Part shown: in pieces, positions 16,667 through 25,599 of the stretch
Layout of the letters: each line of letters begins with the position of its first letter
Numbering within the stretch: position 1 is the first letter of the stretch
Notes under the pieces: model-generated
Told to the model about the DNA's origin: nothing
The model's input: only the letters and a program-made list of their open reading frames with translations
Database searches by the model: none
Source: Melioribacter roseus
GTDB taxonomy: Bacteria; Bacteroidota; Ignavibacteria; Ignavibacteriales; Melioribacteraceae
Length of the DNA: 38,161 nt
Direction: 5' to 3'
Assembly (NCBI GenBank): GCA_020726285.1
Contig: DYSW01000012.1
Location: 1-38,161, forward strand
Made by a program: the position numbers and the translations under genes

Positions 16667-16894
16667 TAACTTGTTCTTCAGATGTTAATAATTTGTGTTT
16701 TAACTATGTAGAAAAGATATTTTGGTTTTTGTCAATTTTATTAACATTTAATTAACAATGGCTTTTGCGTTTATTGTTTGTTTTTGCAGTAAAAAACTTA
16801 TTTATTTAAGTTTTCAACAATTAACATCATTATTATTAATATTATTTTTTAAATATATAAAACAATAGAATAATTAATTATAAGTTGTGGATAA
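16667..16894. other. AT-rich intergenic gap, candidate replication origin
   Basis: A 228-bp gap between pdxB and the MscS-type gene with no reading frame I can support. It contains one exact consensus DnaA box at its right end and near-matches TGTTGATAA (16661-16669, starting inside pdxB), TGTTAATAA (16683-16691) and TTATTAACA (16738-16746). Its right half, about 16800-16885, is almost pure A/T and could act as an unwinding element. It may simply be a promoter region; the origin reading is inference. Confidence 0.4.
16886..16894 (-). promoter_or_regulatory. Consensus DnaA box
   Basis: TGTGGATAA on the plus strand is the reverse complement of the strongest DnaA box TTATCCACA. It ends one base before the ATG of the mechanosensitive-channel gene. 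By eye I found no other exact copy in the window, only one-mismatch versions. Confidence 0.5.
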
Positions 16895-18127
16895 ATGGAA
16901 AAAATTATTTCAAATGTTGTAGAGATTTTTAATAAAAGCGAATTACTTAAAGAGCTTTTAGATTTTTTAATTGGTTTGTTAATTTCTTTGACGATTCTTT
17001 TTATAAATAGAAGAATTTTAGTAAAAATTATTTCAAAGTTTCTTAAAAAAACAAAAAACCGTTTTGATGATTATTTAATAAAAAGTAAATCTCTTATTTG
17101 GCTTTCGTATTTATTTCCTCTTTATTTGCTTTTACTTTTCTCTCAAAAACTTGTGATTATTGGTTCGTTTCTAACTTTATTAACACAAATAATTCTAACT
17201 TTCTTTTTTTTACTTACAACTCTTTCCTTTTTAACATCAATTTCTTCTTATCTAGAAGAAAACGAAAAACTAGCTAATAAACCAATAAAAAGTTATTTCC
17301 AAGTTGTAAAAATTATTACAACCATTTGGTTTATTATTTTAATTTTTGGAATAATTACAGGACACTCGCCATTAGCAATTTTGGGCGGTTTAAGTGCAAT
17401 TACAGCAATAATTTTATTGCTCTTTCGAGATACAATTTTATCTTTTGTTGCAAGCATACAAATTAGTATGTATGATTTAATAAAAATAGGCGATTGGATA
17501 GAAGCACCAACATTTGGTGCTGATGGTGTTGTTATCGAAATTTCGTTAAATATTGTAAAAGTGCAAAATTGGGATAAATCTATCACTTTAATTCCAACGT
17601 TTAAATTAATTGATACTTCATTTAAAAATTGGAGAGGAATGCTTGATTCTGGAGGAAGAAGGATTTTTCGTTCAATTTTTATTGATATTGAATCAATAAA
17701 ATTTTTGTCAGAAGAAGAAATAAATCAGTTAGAAAAAATATATCTTCTTTCAGATTACTTAAAAGAAAAGAAAATTGAAATAGAAGAATGGAACAAAAAC
17801 AATTCAAAAGTTGATTCAATTGAAATTAATAAAAGAAAACTAACTAATATTGGCACTTTTAGAGAATATATAAAAAGGTATTTGGAAAGTAAAAAAGAAG
17901 TAAGTAAAGACTTTACATTTTTAGTAAGACAACTTGAATCAACGCCAAACGGACTACCAATTCAGATTTATGTTTTCTTGTCGGAAACGGAATGGGTTAA
18001 TTTCGAAGGAATTCAATCTGATATTTTTGACCATCTTTTAGTTTCTGTACAATACTTTAACTTAAAATTATTCCAAAATCCAAGTGGAAATAATTTCAGT
18101 AAACTAATAATCGAGAAAAATCAATAA
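16895..18127 (+). CDS. MscS-family mechanosensitive channel (YbdG/MscM-like)
   Basis: Inner-membrane channel protein of 410 residues that opens under membrane tension. Five or so hydrophobic helices span residues 15-195. The last, LAILGGLSAITAIILLLFRDTILSF, is the Gly/Ala-rich pore helix of MscS proteins and is followed by the beta domain (IKIGDWIEAPTFGADGVV). The segment ANKPIKSYFQVVKI and the later GGRRIFRSIFIDIESIKFL are characteristic of the YbdG (MscM) subfamily, which has a long cytoplasmic C-terminus. The ATG follows the DnaA-box-like site directly. The stop is one base from the convergent nuclease gene. Confidence 0.93.
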   Translation: MEKIISNVVEIFNKSELLKELLDFLIGLLISLTILFINRRILVKIISKFLKKTKNRFDDYLIKSKSLIWLSYLFPLYLLLLFSQKLVIIGSFLTLLTQIILTFFFLLTTLSFLTSISSYLEENEKLANKPIKSYFQVVKIITTIWFIILIFGIITGHSPLAILGGLSAITAIILLLFRDTILSFVASIQISMYDLIKIGDWIEAPTFGADGVVIEISLNIVKVQNWDKSITLIPTFKLIDTSFKNWRGMLDSGGRRIFRSIFIDIESIKFLSEEEINQLEKIYLLSDYLKEKKIEIEEWNKNNSKVDSIEINKRKLTNIGTFREYIKRYLESKKEVSKDFTFLVRQLESTPNGLPIQIYVFLSETEWVNFEGIQSDIFDHLLVSVQYFNLKLFQNPSGNNFSKLIIEKNQ

Positions 18128-18128
18128 A

Positions 18129-21100
18129 CTATTCTCCCTCTTCTTCATTTTCTTCTTGATATGAATTTTCAATTTCCGAAATTCTACAAACTGAAGAAAA
18201 ATCACAATTTTTGCAAAAAGAATTGACTTTTGTGAGAGGAAATTTTCCTTGTTTAATATTTTCAATAAACAATTTGATGTTTTCTCTTGTTATCTCAATT
18301 AATTCTTCAATATGATATTTATTTCTCTTTCGGCTTGAAAAAGAATCTTTGCCAAATTTTGTAGATTTATATTTTAATAGATAATAAGAAAAATCATTAA
18401 CGTGTTTTGTGTTTGAAAGTAATTTTTCAGCCACGAGCGAATAAAACGGAAGTTGTAAATTATAACCATTAATAATTTTTGAAATTTCCACTTTAGCTTC
18501 ACCAGTTTTGTAATCTATTATTTCAAAATTAGAATCATCAACGTCAATTCTATCAATTTTCCCAAAAAATTTATTTTCATCAAGAATAAAAGGTTCGGTT
18601 GACGAAATTTCAGAATCAATCTCGTTTCCCAACGCCATTCCGAAAGAAACCTCAAAAAAAGATGGCTTTTTGCTATTGTTTTTTCTTTCATTTTCTAAGA
18701 AATGAAAAAGAATAGAGTTTTCCTTTTTACCATCAATTCCAAAAAGCACTTCTTTTGTGAAAAAATAAATATCATCTTCAAAACTATATTTGTTAAACAA
18801 ATCTTCGGTTATTAAAAACAACTTTTCTTCAGCTTCTTTGTCGTTTATATCAATTTCGTTTTTTTTGAGATATGTAAAGAAATTGAACATTACAGAATGA
18901 AAAAACGAGCCATAATGAAGATAATTTACTTCCTTTTCTGGATTGTTAATTAACTTAATTTTTAGAATTTGCTCAATCAAAAACTTAAAAGGACATTTTG
19001 CGTAAGTTTCCAATTTTGTAATAGAAAAAGGTTTTTCCGTTAGAGAATTCATAAGTATTAAAGAATTTTCAGAAAGATTGTTCAATTCATCGGCAAATAG
19101 ATTTCCATTATAAATTGAATTTTTATCAATTTTACGCATTTCAGAAAAGTTTACTCTGCGGTAAAAATCAAAAACAAACGAATCTGTTTTTTCCTTTTCA
19201 AATTGAACTTTCTTTCCTATTTCAAAAAGAAAGTCTTTTTTGGAAAAAATAAAGCTATCTAATAAAATATCTGATTTTTGAAAAATAAAAACTTCATTCA
19301 AATCTTCTAAAAAGGAAGAAACTGACAATTCCTTCTTGTTGTTTTTGGAAGAAAAAGAAATGAAAAGCTTTTTGGTAAACGACTTAAAAACAGTAAACAA
19401 CTTTAATCTTTCTTCAACAATATGCTGATTTTCCTTTTTCGCAAGATTTTTAGACAAAAAGATTTCTGGACGATATTTGGTTGGAAAAGAAGAATCAACA
19501 AAATTTACAAGGAAAACATAATCAAAAGTTAAACCACGAATTTCATCAACTGAAGTTACCAAAACTCCAGAATCCGATCTTTCTTTTACATTAAAACGCG
19601 ACCAAAAAACAATAGATTTTAATTGTTTCAACAAAAAAGAAAGCGAATGTTTTGTGTTTTTTTCCTTTTCGCCAAAAAGAGAAAAAATTTCTTCTGTATT
19701 TTGAAGAAAAGTTGTTAAAATTTTCAGATTTCTTTCAGCCGAATCATTTCTATTTATTAAAATTTTCTCAACAATTCCTAATTCTGAAATTAACAACTTT
19801 ATTTCATTTAGAAATTCCGAGAAAGTCATCGCAGAAGCAAATTTATCTGTTATTTGTCTAATTTTCTGCAAATCCGAAATTGCTTTTTCGTAAGCAAAAA
19901 GATTTCTTTTTTCGGTTTTCATCGCTTTCAAAATTTTTTCCATCCAAAAATTATAACCACGAAAAATTTTAAACTCGGACGCAATTTTTTTAAGATTTCT
20001 ACCATCAAGATTTAGATTCAAATTCTTTGAAAACGCCGTTTTAAGCAAATCTTTATAATAATAATTGCCATTTTGAAGCTCAAGAATTGTAATAATTGAT
20101 GAAATTAGATTGGAATTATCAAGGGTTTCGCGGTCGCTCAAATTTATAGGAATTCCAAAATCTGAAAACACATAACCAACCAAACTTGAAACTTCGTTTG
20201 GTAAATTTGAAACGATTGCAATGCTGTTTAAGTTAACTTTTTCCTTTAAGTTAAGATATTTTATTTGTCGGGCAACATTTTCAATTTCCTCAAATAAATT
20301 AGCGGATTTTTTAATTTCGACTTTTTCTGTAGCAATTTTCGCGGGATTTATGCTAAACAAATTTTTGGCAATATGAGAGATAAAAGGATTTTCAATTTCC
20401 TTTTCGGTGGAAAAAGAAAAACCATTTTTAGAAAATTTTTGTAAAAGAGAAGAAATTTCACAGAACAGATTTTCGTTTATTTTGGCAAAATCAAAATGAA
20501 GTAAAATGGTAATATTTCCAACGGAAGATAATTTTTGAATTAATTCAAATTCTAAAAGCGAGAATTCCCTGAAATTTTCAAATAAAATAAATTTTACTTT
20601 TGGGAAAAAAGAAAGAAAATTTGTTTGAAAATCACTTTTTGAAAGAGAATTAATTGCTTGATAAGCATCGCCAATATCAAATAAATCCAAAGAGAACTTT
20701 TTTTGCTCAAAAAGCGAGAAAACAGACGCTATATCTTTTGTCTTTCTAATTTCTAATTGAGAAGGAGAATTTTCTGAAATTTCCTTCAACAAAAAATCTG
20801 GCGAAATTCCATTTCTTTTGTATTCCAAAATTACAGCCGAAATTCTTTGTAAAACTCCTTTTGGGAAACCGCCATTTTTATATTGAGAAAAATATTCAGG
20901 AGAAATTTCCTCTGAACTTTGTCGCAATAAAAAAGCCGAAACCGTTTCGGAAATCATCTTTTTTGAAATGATTTTTTGGGAAAATTTCTTTGCGAAAGTG
21001 GAAAATGTTTCAATAAACAAATCAGAAACCGCCGATTCGTTTGCGGAAATAAGCTCTTTTTTTAACAAACGCGATTTTCTATTTGTCGGAACAAAAAACA

Positions 21101-21185
21101 AAACTTCATCAAGCTTAAAACGAGAAGCGTTTTTGTTTAGAATTTCAAAAGAAATTTGGTTAATAGATTTATTTGATATTAACAT
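18129..21185 (-). CDS. AddB-like PD-(D/E)XK nuclease/helicase-remnant protein
   Basis: A 1018-residue protein related to AddB, the nuclease-bearing partner in AddAB-type DNA-end processing. The N-terminal half is a degenerate UvrD-like region without a Walker A motif. The C-terminal nuclease has ITKLETYAKCPFKFL (Cys near 731), FHSVMF, then IDRIDVDD and IIDYKTG near 880-895, and a Gln about 17 residues later. The final C-x2-C-x5-C (CKNCDFSSVC, near 995), together with the earlier Cys, forms the AddB-type Fe-S site. The ATG at 21185 was chosen for its GAGG ribosome site; it overlaps the CYTH gene by 17 bp. No addA is present in the window. Confidence 0.88.
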   Translation of the reverse strand: MLISNKSINQISFEILNKNASRFKLDEVLFFVPTNRKSRLLKKELISANESAVSDLFIETFSTFAKKFSQKIISKKMISETVSAFLLRQSSEEISPEYFSQYKNGGFPKGVLQRISAVILEYKRNGISPDFLLKEISENSPSQLEIRKTKDIASVFSLFEQKKFSLDLFDIGDAYQAINSLSKSDFQTNFLSFFPKVKFILFENFREFSLLEFELIQKLSSVGNITILLHFDFAKINENLFCEISSLLQKFSKNGFSFSTEKEIENPFISHIAKNLFSINPAKIATEKVEIKKSANLFEEIENVARQIKYLNLKEKVNLNSIAIVSNLPNEVSSLVGYVFSDFGIPINLSDRETLDNSNLISSIITILELQNGNYYYKDLLKTAFSKNLNLNLDGRNLKKIASEFKIFRGYNFWMEKILKAMKTEKRNLFAYEKAISDLQKIRQITDKFASAMTFSEFLNEIKLLISELGIVEKILINRNDSAERNLKILTTFLQNTEEIFSLFGEKEKNTKHSLSFLLKQLKSIVFWSRFNVKERSDSGVLVTSVDEIRGLTFDYVFLVNFVDSSFPTKYRPEIFLSKNLAKKENQHIVEERLKLFTVFKSFTKKLFISFSSKNNKKELSVSSFLEDLNEVFIFQKSDILLDSFIFSKKDFLFEIGKKVQFEKEKTDSFVFDFYRRVNFSEMRKIDKNSIYNGNLFADELNNLSENSLILMNSLTEKPFSITKLETYAKCPFKFLIEQILKIKLINNPEKEVNYLHYGSFFHSVMFNFFTYLKKNEIDINDKEAEEKLFLITEDLFNKYSFEDDIYFFTKEVLFGIDGKKENSILFHFLENERKNNSKKPSFFEVSFGMALGNEIDSEISSTEPFILDENKFFGKIDRIDVDDSNFEIIDYKTGEAKVEISKIINGYNLQLPFYSLVAEKLLSNTKHVNDFSYYLLKYKSTKFGKDSFSSRKRNKYHIEELIEITRENIKLFIENIKQGKFPLTKVNSFCKNCDFSSVCRISEIENSYQEENEEEGE

Positions 21186-21684
21186 ATTCCTCAATTAAAT
21201 TTTTGTACGAATTTTTGATTTGATTTTCGAAATCAAGCTCTAAATAATCTACAAGAAATTGAAATCGCAACCTTGCTTCAGATAAATCGTTTTCAACAAC
21301 CGTTTCCAACTCAATAAATTTTCCAAGATTTTCGACAACATCAAGATGAATTCTCGTGTTTTTGTAAACATAAACCACTCTATTTTTTGCAACAACAATA
21401 GTTTGTTTGAAAATATTGCTAAGAAACCCCAATGGATTATCTTCATTTTGTAAATGAAGAATTTTGTAATCGCTCCATCTTTCAGAATTTGTTTCGTCGC
21501 GTTTATAATAAATTAGTTCAGAATTATCCTTTAATAAACGCAACTTTAACAATCCAAAATTGGAATCAAAATAATAATCTCGCTGCTCAATCTCAAAATG
21601 CGAAGAAAAATCCAACTTTTTTATTTTCTCAAGATAAAAAATATGGTTTTCTACTTTTACTTTAATTTCTAAATTTTTTCCCAT
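21169..21684 (-). CDS. CYTH-domain protein (class IV cyclase/thiamine triphosphatase-like)
   Basis: The CYTH superfamily acts on triphosphate substrates, either hydrolysing them or cyclising ATP. The 171-residue protein opens with NLEIKVKVE, a variant of the N-terminal ExExK strand in which the middle Glu is Lys. It continues with QRDYYFDSNFGLLKLR (DxYFD and LKLR), LIYYKRDE and the C-terminal RIHLDVVENLGKFIELETVV, which carries the acidic metal-binding pair typical of CyaB-like members. The exact substrate cannot be decided. It is upstream of, and overlaps, the AddB-like gene on the minus strand, implying co-transcription. Confidence 0.88.
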   Translation of the reverse strand: MGKNLEIKVKVENHIFYLEKIKKLDFSSHFEIEQRDYYFDSNFGLLKLRLLKDNSELIYYKRDETNSERWSDYKILHLQNEDNPLGFLSNIFKQTIVVAKNRVVYVYKNTRIHLDVVENLGKFIELETVVENDLSEARLRFQFLVDYLELDFENQIKNSYKNLIEEYVNIK

Positions 21685-21799
21685 TTATTCTCATATTTAA
21701 CACAGAAAGAAAATTTTCAAAGCAATTTGTCTTTTTGTTAATCTTAATATTTTTTAACTTATTATCACAAAACATATTTTAAATTTAATAGACAAAGCA

Positions 21800-22450
21800 A
21801 TGAAAAAAACAATATTTAATATAGTATTTGTAATGGTTTTTTTATTTACGGTTAGTTTTTCTCAAAGAATAGGAAAAACAGTTCCAGATTCCAGTAAAAT
21901 AGATTTTCCGCCAACAACGATGGGCTTCAATTTAATTTTTTCAGATGGCGGATTTGGTGTTGGTTATATTTTTGAAAGAGAAATATCAAATGAAACTAAA
22001 ATAATTTTCAATGTAAAAATAGCAGAAGAGAAATCGCCAAAGGAATATGAATATTTTGATTATTGGGGACGACCAGTTATTTACGGTAAAGAAAATAGAG
22101 TTTTCACAATTCCTTTTTATGTTGGAATTAACCAACGGCTATTTCCCGAAACAGTTACAGATAATCTTCGCCCATTTATTATTGGCGGAATTGCTCCAGC
22201 GCTTGTTGTTACCTCAAAATACGACCGTGATATTTTCAAAGGCTTTGATAAAGCAAAATCTTATTTTGGAGCTTCAGCTTCGCTTGGTTTTGGTGCCGAT
22301 TTTGGAATCAACCAAAAAAATTTAATGGGAATTTCATTCCAATATCATTATACACACCTTTTTAATGACGGCGTGGAAATGTTAAAAGGAATCAAGAAGA
22401 AAGATTTTGGCGGACTTCATCTTCAACTGCGAATTGGTTGGATGTGGTAG
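21800..22450 (+). CDS. Predicted outer-membrane beta-barrel protein
   Basis: A 216-residue protein with a clear signal peptide (about residues 1-21, ending VSFSQ). Alternating hydrophobic strands rich in Gly and aromatics follow: GFGVGYIFEREI, TIPFYVGINQRLF, FIIGGIAPALVV, SASLGFGADFGI, MGISFQYHYTHLF. The C-terminal residues LHLQLRIGWMW end in an aromatic, as expected for barrel assembly. I cannot assign a ligand or named family. It is a single-gene unit convergent with the GWxTD gene. Confidence 0.78.
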   Translation: MKKTIFNIVFVMVFLFTVSFSQRIGKTVPDSSKIDFPPTTMGFNLIFSDGGFGVGYIFEREISNETKIIFNVKIAEEKSPKEYEYFDYWGRPVIYGKENRVFTIPFYVGINQRLFPETVTDNLRPFIIGGIAPALVVTSKYDRDIFKGFDKAKSYFGASASLGFGADFGINQKNLMGISFQYHYTHLFNDGVEMLKGIKKKDFGGLHLQLRIGWMW

Positions 22451-22479
22451 CGGTCGGATAAAATATTATCTCACAAACA

Positions 22480-23763
22480 CTATTGCCTGTATCGGTACCA
22501 ATCAGAATAAGTTGGTGAAGAAAGTCTGAAATCGCCGAAACCAGTTTCATCTATAAACACAAATTGTAAATTCATTGCATAATAATTCCAAACTTCATAA
22601 GGCTTGCGGTTTAATTCCAAAGGATGTTTGTCAACTTGATTTGGTTGTCCGAGACTTATATAAACTTTTCCCATATCGGTTTTCCAACCTGGAAAATAGT
22701 GTTTGAAATTCTTGTTTGAATATTCAACACGGCGGAAATATTCAATCAAAACTTCGTTATGCAACGAGCCTGGAGTTGGGTCTTTTGATTCCCAAAATTT
22801 TTTGAATTTATCTAACTTTTTAGCAAACTCTTTTGTTTTCTGAATATCATCAATAATTTCTTGAGGCGCAATGTAAATCATTTCTTCTACCGAAAGGTTC
22901 AAATCAACTATTGAAGATGGAAAATATTGCAAATGTGAAGAAAATTCCTTTTTTATTTCAGCAAGAGTTGTTTTTGTTTCGTTAGCAATCTTTATGGTTA
23001 ATGTATATTTTCCGAGCATAAAATCGACATTATTAAATGCTTTAATAATTGAATTTTTTCCTTGTTTAAGGGAAATAAGATCGGTTAGCAAAAAAGATTC
23101 GTCGTCGGTTTTGCCATAAATTTGATAATTTATAAGAACGTCAATTTGCGATGTTGAATAAATTTCATAATAAAATAAAAGAGAATCTATTCCGCTATCA
23201 ATTTTGTTCTTAATGTTTGGCACAAGCGATTCTTTTCCGTCAGCTGTTTTTTTAATTTCGTTCAAAAGAAGGATATCGCTAATTGCAACTTCTGTTTTAA
23301 TTTCGCGAATATTTAAATTTGCAGAAAATTGAATTCGATTTAAGGAATAAGTGTCTTCCAACATCACTTTCATTTTATATTCATTTGGAGCAAGATTAAA
23401 ATCTTTAAAACTAATATCAATTGCTTTGGTTGATGAAGTTATCTCGTAATTTTCAACTACAATTTTTTTTGACCATATTTTTTCGGCTACTACATTTTCG
23501 GTTTCATTTTCTAAAATAGTAACATCAACATTATAAACAGATTCGTAAATCGAACCTTTTTTGATAAAAGAAAGGCTTTGATAAGGCACTTCTACAAAGA
23601 AGCGGGAAAGTGTTTTTTCAGTTGTTTCGCTTTTGTAGTTTATCACATCAAAAAACAATTTGTTTTGGATGTTATGATTGTCAATGTTTCCAAAAAAATC
23701 GGGTTGAGCGAATAAAGTTGTAGTAAACAAAACAACTATTTGTGTGATTTTTAATATTTTCAT
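22480..23763 (-). CDS. GWxTD-domain secreted protein
   Basis: A 427-residue protein with a signal peptide (MKILKITQIVVLFTTTLFA). It has an all-beta middle region resembling immunoglobulin-like strands. The C-terminal GWxTD domain has GWKTDMGKVYISLGQPNQV starting at residue 359, and later PYEVWNYY and FVFIDETGFGDF. The domain is known from Ignavibacteria, Chlorobi and related phyla, but its biochemical role is unknown. GAGG precedes the ATG at 23763 at a suitable distance. It lies downstream of rimO and a very small ORF on the same strand. Confidence 0.9.
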   Translation of the reverse strand: MKILKITQIVVLFTTTLFAQPDFFGNIDNHNIQNKLFFDVINYKSETTEKTLSRFFVEVPYQSLSFIKKGSIYESVYNVDVTILENETENVVAEKIWSKKIVVENYEITSSTKAIDISFKDFNLAPNEYKMKVMLEDTYSLNRIQFSANLNIREIKTEVAISDILLLNEIKKTADGKESLVPNIKNKIDSGIDSLLFYYEIYSTSQIDVLINYQIYGKTDDESFLLTDLISLKQGKNSIIKAFNNVDFMLGKYTLTIKIANETKTTLAEIKKEFSSHLQYFPSSIVDLNLSVEEMIYIAPQEIIDDIQKTKEFAKKLDKFKKFWESKDPTPGSLHNEVLIEYFRRVEYSNKNFKHYFPGWKTDMGKVYISLGQPNQVDKHPLELNRKPYEVWNYYAMNLQFVFIDETGFGDFRLSSPTYSDWYRYRQ

Positions 23764-23807
23764 TTCAAACCTCGTGTTCTTTTGTTTTTATGACAAACGA
23801 ATTCAAA

Positions 23808-24014
23808 TTATGTTTCCATAGCAATAAGTAAAAAATCGTTAAGAGGATTTTCGGTTTTATATAGTTCAAAAACAGTTTTCAATAAATCTTTTTGTTGAAT
23901 AATTTTAATTGGCAACTCGTGTACAATATAGAAGTTTTTATTAGCGATTAATGGTTGATTTTGAACAATTTCGGCAAATTCAAGCGGAATTCTTTCTAAT
24001 TTTGCGAAAACCAT
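23808..24014 (-). CDS. Small unknown protein between rimO and the GWxTD gene
   Basis: A 68-residue open frame on the same strand as, and between, rimO and the GWxTD gene, with ATG start. It is soluble and has a normal amino-acid mix, but no motif I can name and no clear ribosome site. It fills an otherwise empty 320-bp gap, which is the main reason to list it. It could be chance. Confidence 0.4.
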   Translation of the reverse strand: MVFAKLERIPLEFAEIVQNQPLIANKNFYIVHELPIKIIQQKDLLKTVFELYKTENPLNDFLLIAMET

Positions 24015-24081
24015 TCTTTGTTGTTATTCTGTTTTAATTGCTCAAAAAATAAATTAAATTCAGATAAAAAAATCATTTCTT

Positions 24082-25374
24082 TTACATTTTATGTAATTTT
24101 GCAAATAAATCGTAGTCTTCAAAATCAATTATTTCAACTTCGTAAATATTACCGACTTTTAAATATTTATTTTTTGCTTCAATAAGAACATTACCGTCAA
24201 CTTCCGGAGCGTCCATTTTACTACGAGCAACAAAATATTTTCCTTCAATATCATCCACAATAACAGAAATTACTTTTCCAACTAAATTACTATTCTTTTT
24301 GTTAGAAATTTCTCGTTGAATTTCCATCAAAATCGACTCTCGTTCTTGTTTTATTTCTTCTGGAATTGCATCTTCAAGATTAAAAGCGGAAGTATTTTCT
24401 TCATGAGAATAAGTAAAAACTCCAACTCTATCAAATTCAATTTCCTTTACAAATTCGCATAATTCGTTAAAATCTTGTTCGGTTTCATTTGGATAACCAA
24501 CAATAAAAGTTGTTCGTAAAGTCAAATTTGGAATTTCTTTTTTCAGCTTAAAGATTAATTCTTTTTGTCGACTCGAAGAAATTCCTCTTCTCATCGATTT
24601 TAAAACATTCTCAGAAATGTGTTGTAGCGGAATATCAATATATTTCAGAATTTTTGGGTTATTTGCAATCTCGCGAATTGTTTCGTCTGGGAAATGAGAA
24701 GGATAAGCATAAAGCAAGCGAATCCACTCTATTTTGGGAATTTCGGAAAGTTTTGCAAGCAACTCGTGCAGATTTCTTTTTCCGTATAAATCAATTCCAT
24801 ATTCAGTTGTATCTTGTCCGATTATGATTAATTCCTTTACGCCTTTTTCTGATAAAAAAGAAGCTTCGGCAAAAAGCTCATCAATTGATGTCGAGCGATA
24901 TTTTCCTCGAATTAGCGGAATAGCGCAAAATGAACAAGGATTATCGCAACCTTCGGATATTTTTAAGTAAGCAAAATGTCGCGGTGTTGTAAGTTTTCTT
25001 TCTCCCAAAAGTTCGTACTTAAAATTTCCACCAAGATTTTCAATAATTCCACGGTAATCTTCGGTTCCAAAAAAAACATCAACTTCGGGAATTTCTGATT
25101 TTAATTCAGTTAAGTATCTTTCCGACAAACAGCCTGCAACAATTATTTTTTTGATAATGTCTCTTTTTTTTGCTTCAACAATTTCAAGAATTGTGTTGAT
25201 TGATTCTTCTTTTGCCGCTTCTATAAAACCACAAGTATTAATTAGCACAACATCTGATTGTTCAACAGAATCAACAATCGCAAAGTTATTAATATCTAAT
25301 TGCCGTAGAATTCGCTCGGAATCTACAATGTTTTTTGAACAACCAAGAGTAATTAAATTTATTTTTTGCATCAT
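24082..25374 (-). CDS. rimO: Ribosomal protein S12 methylthiotransferase
   Basis: Radical-SAM enzyme that methylthiolates an Asp of ribosomal protein S12. The 430-residue length is usual. The MTTase N-terminal domain binds one cluster through Cys12 (LGCSKNIVDSE), Cys48 (NTCGF) and Cys82 (AGCLSERY). The radical-SAM cluster uses Cys143, Cys147 and Cys150 in EGCDNPCSFC. LGCSKNxVDSE and IPLIRGKYRS distinguish RimO from MiaB. A TRAM-like beta domain closes the protein. Two adjacent ATGs begin the frame and either could be used. Confidence 0.97.
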   Translation of the reverse strand: MMQKINLITLGCSKNIVDSERILRQLDINNFAIVDSVEQSDVVLINTCGFIEAAKEESINTILEIVEAKKRDIIKKIIVAGCLSERYLTELKSEIPEVDVFFGTEDYRGIIENLGGNFKYELLGERKLTTPRHFAYLKISEGCDNPCSFCAIPLIRGKYRSTSIDELFAEASFLSEKGVKELIIIGQDTTEYGIDLYGKRNLHELLAKLSEIPKIEWIRLLYAYPSHFPDETIREIANNPKILKYIDIPLQHISENVLKSMRRGISSSRQKELIFKLKKEIPNLTLRTTFIVGYPNETEQDFNELCEFVKEIEFDRVGVFTYSHEENTSAFNLEDAIPEEIKQERESILMEIQREISNKKNSNLVGKVISVIVDDIEGKYFVARSKMDAPEVDGNVLIEAKNKYLKVGNIYEVEIIDFEDYDLFAKLHKM

Positions 25375-25521
25375 TCTCTTTCATTTAAATAATGAATATT
25401 TATAAACTAAAAATAAAAAATATTATCCAAATCAACTTTTAGAAATATCGAATGATGAATTGTTTAATTGCTTAAAAATCTTAGTTAAAAATCGACTTTC
25501 TAAATTGAAAATAGCGTTTTT

Positions 25522-25549
25522 TGTAATAATTCTGTAATAAATATGTAAC
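25522..25549 (+). promoter_or_regulatory. Pho-box-like operator upstream of pstS
   Basis: Three direct repeats TGTAAT, TGTAAT and TGTAAC begin at 25522, 25533 and 25544, exactly 11 bp apart. They lie about 50-80 bp before the pstS ATG. Eleven-base-spaced direct repeats of TGTNA type are what PhoB-family regulators bind, and the operon encodes such a regulator. The rest of the 225-bp gap between rimO and pstS shows nothing else definite. Confidence 0.72.
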
Positions 25550-25599
25550 ATCTGCAAAGTACATTTTGCCATCAAAAATTATTTATTAAAGGCATAAAA

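Noticed and set aside
22455-22471. Short GATAA/TTATC hairpin between the barrel and GWxTD genes
   Set aside because: It has five A/T-rich pairs and no T-tract, too weak to call a terminator.
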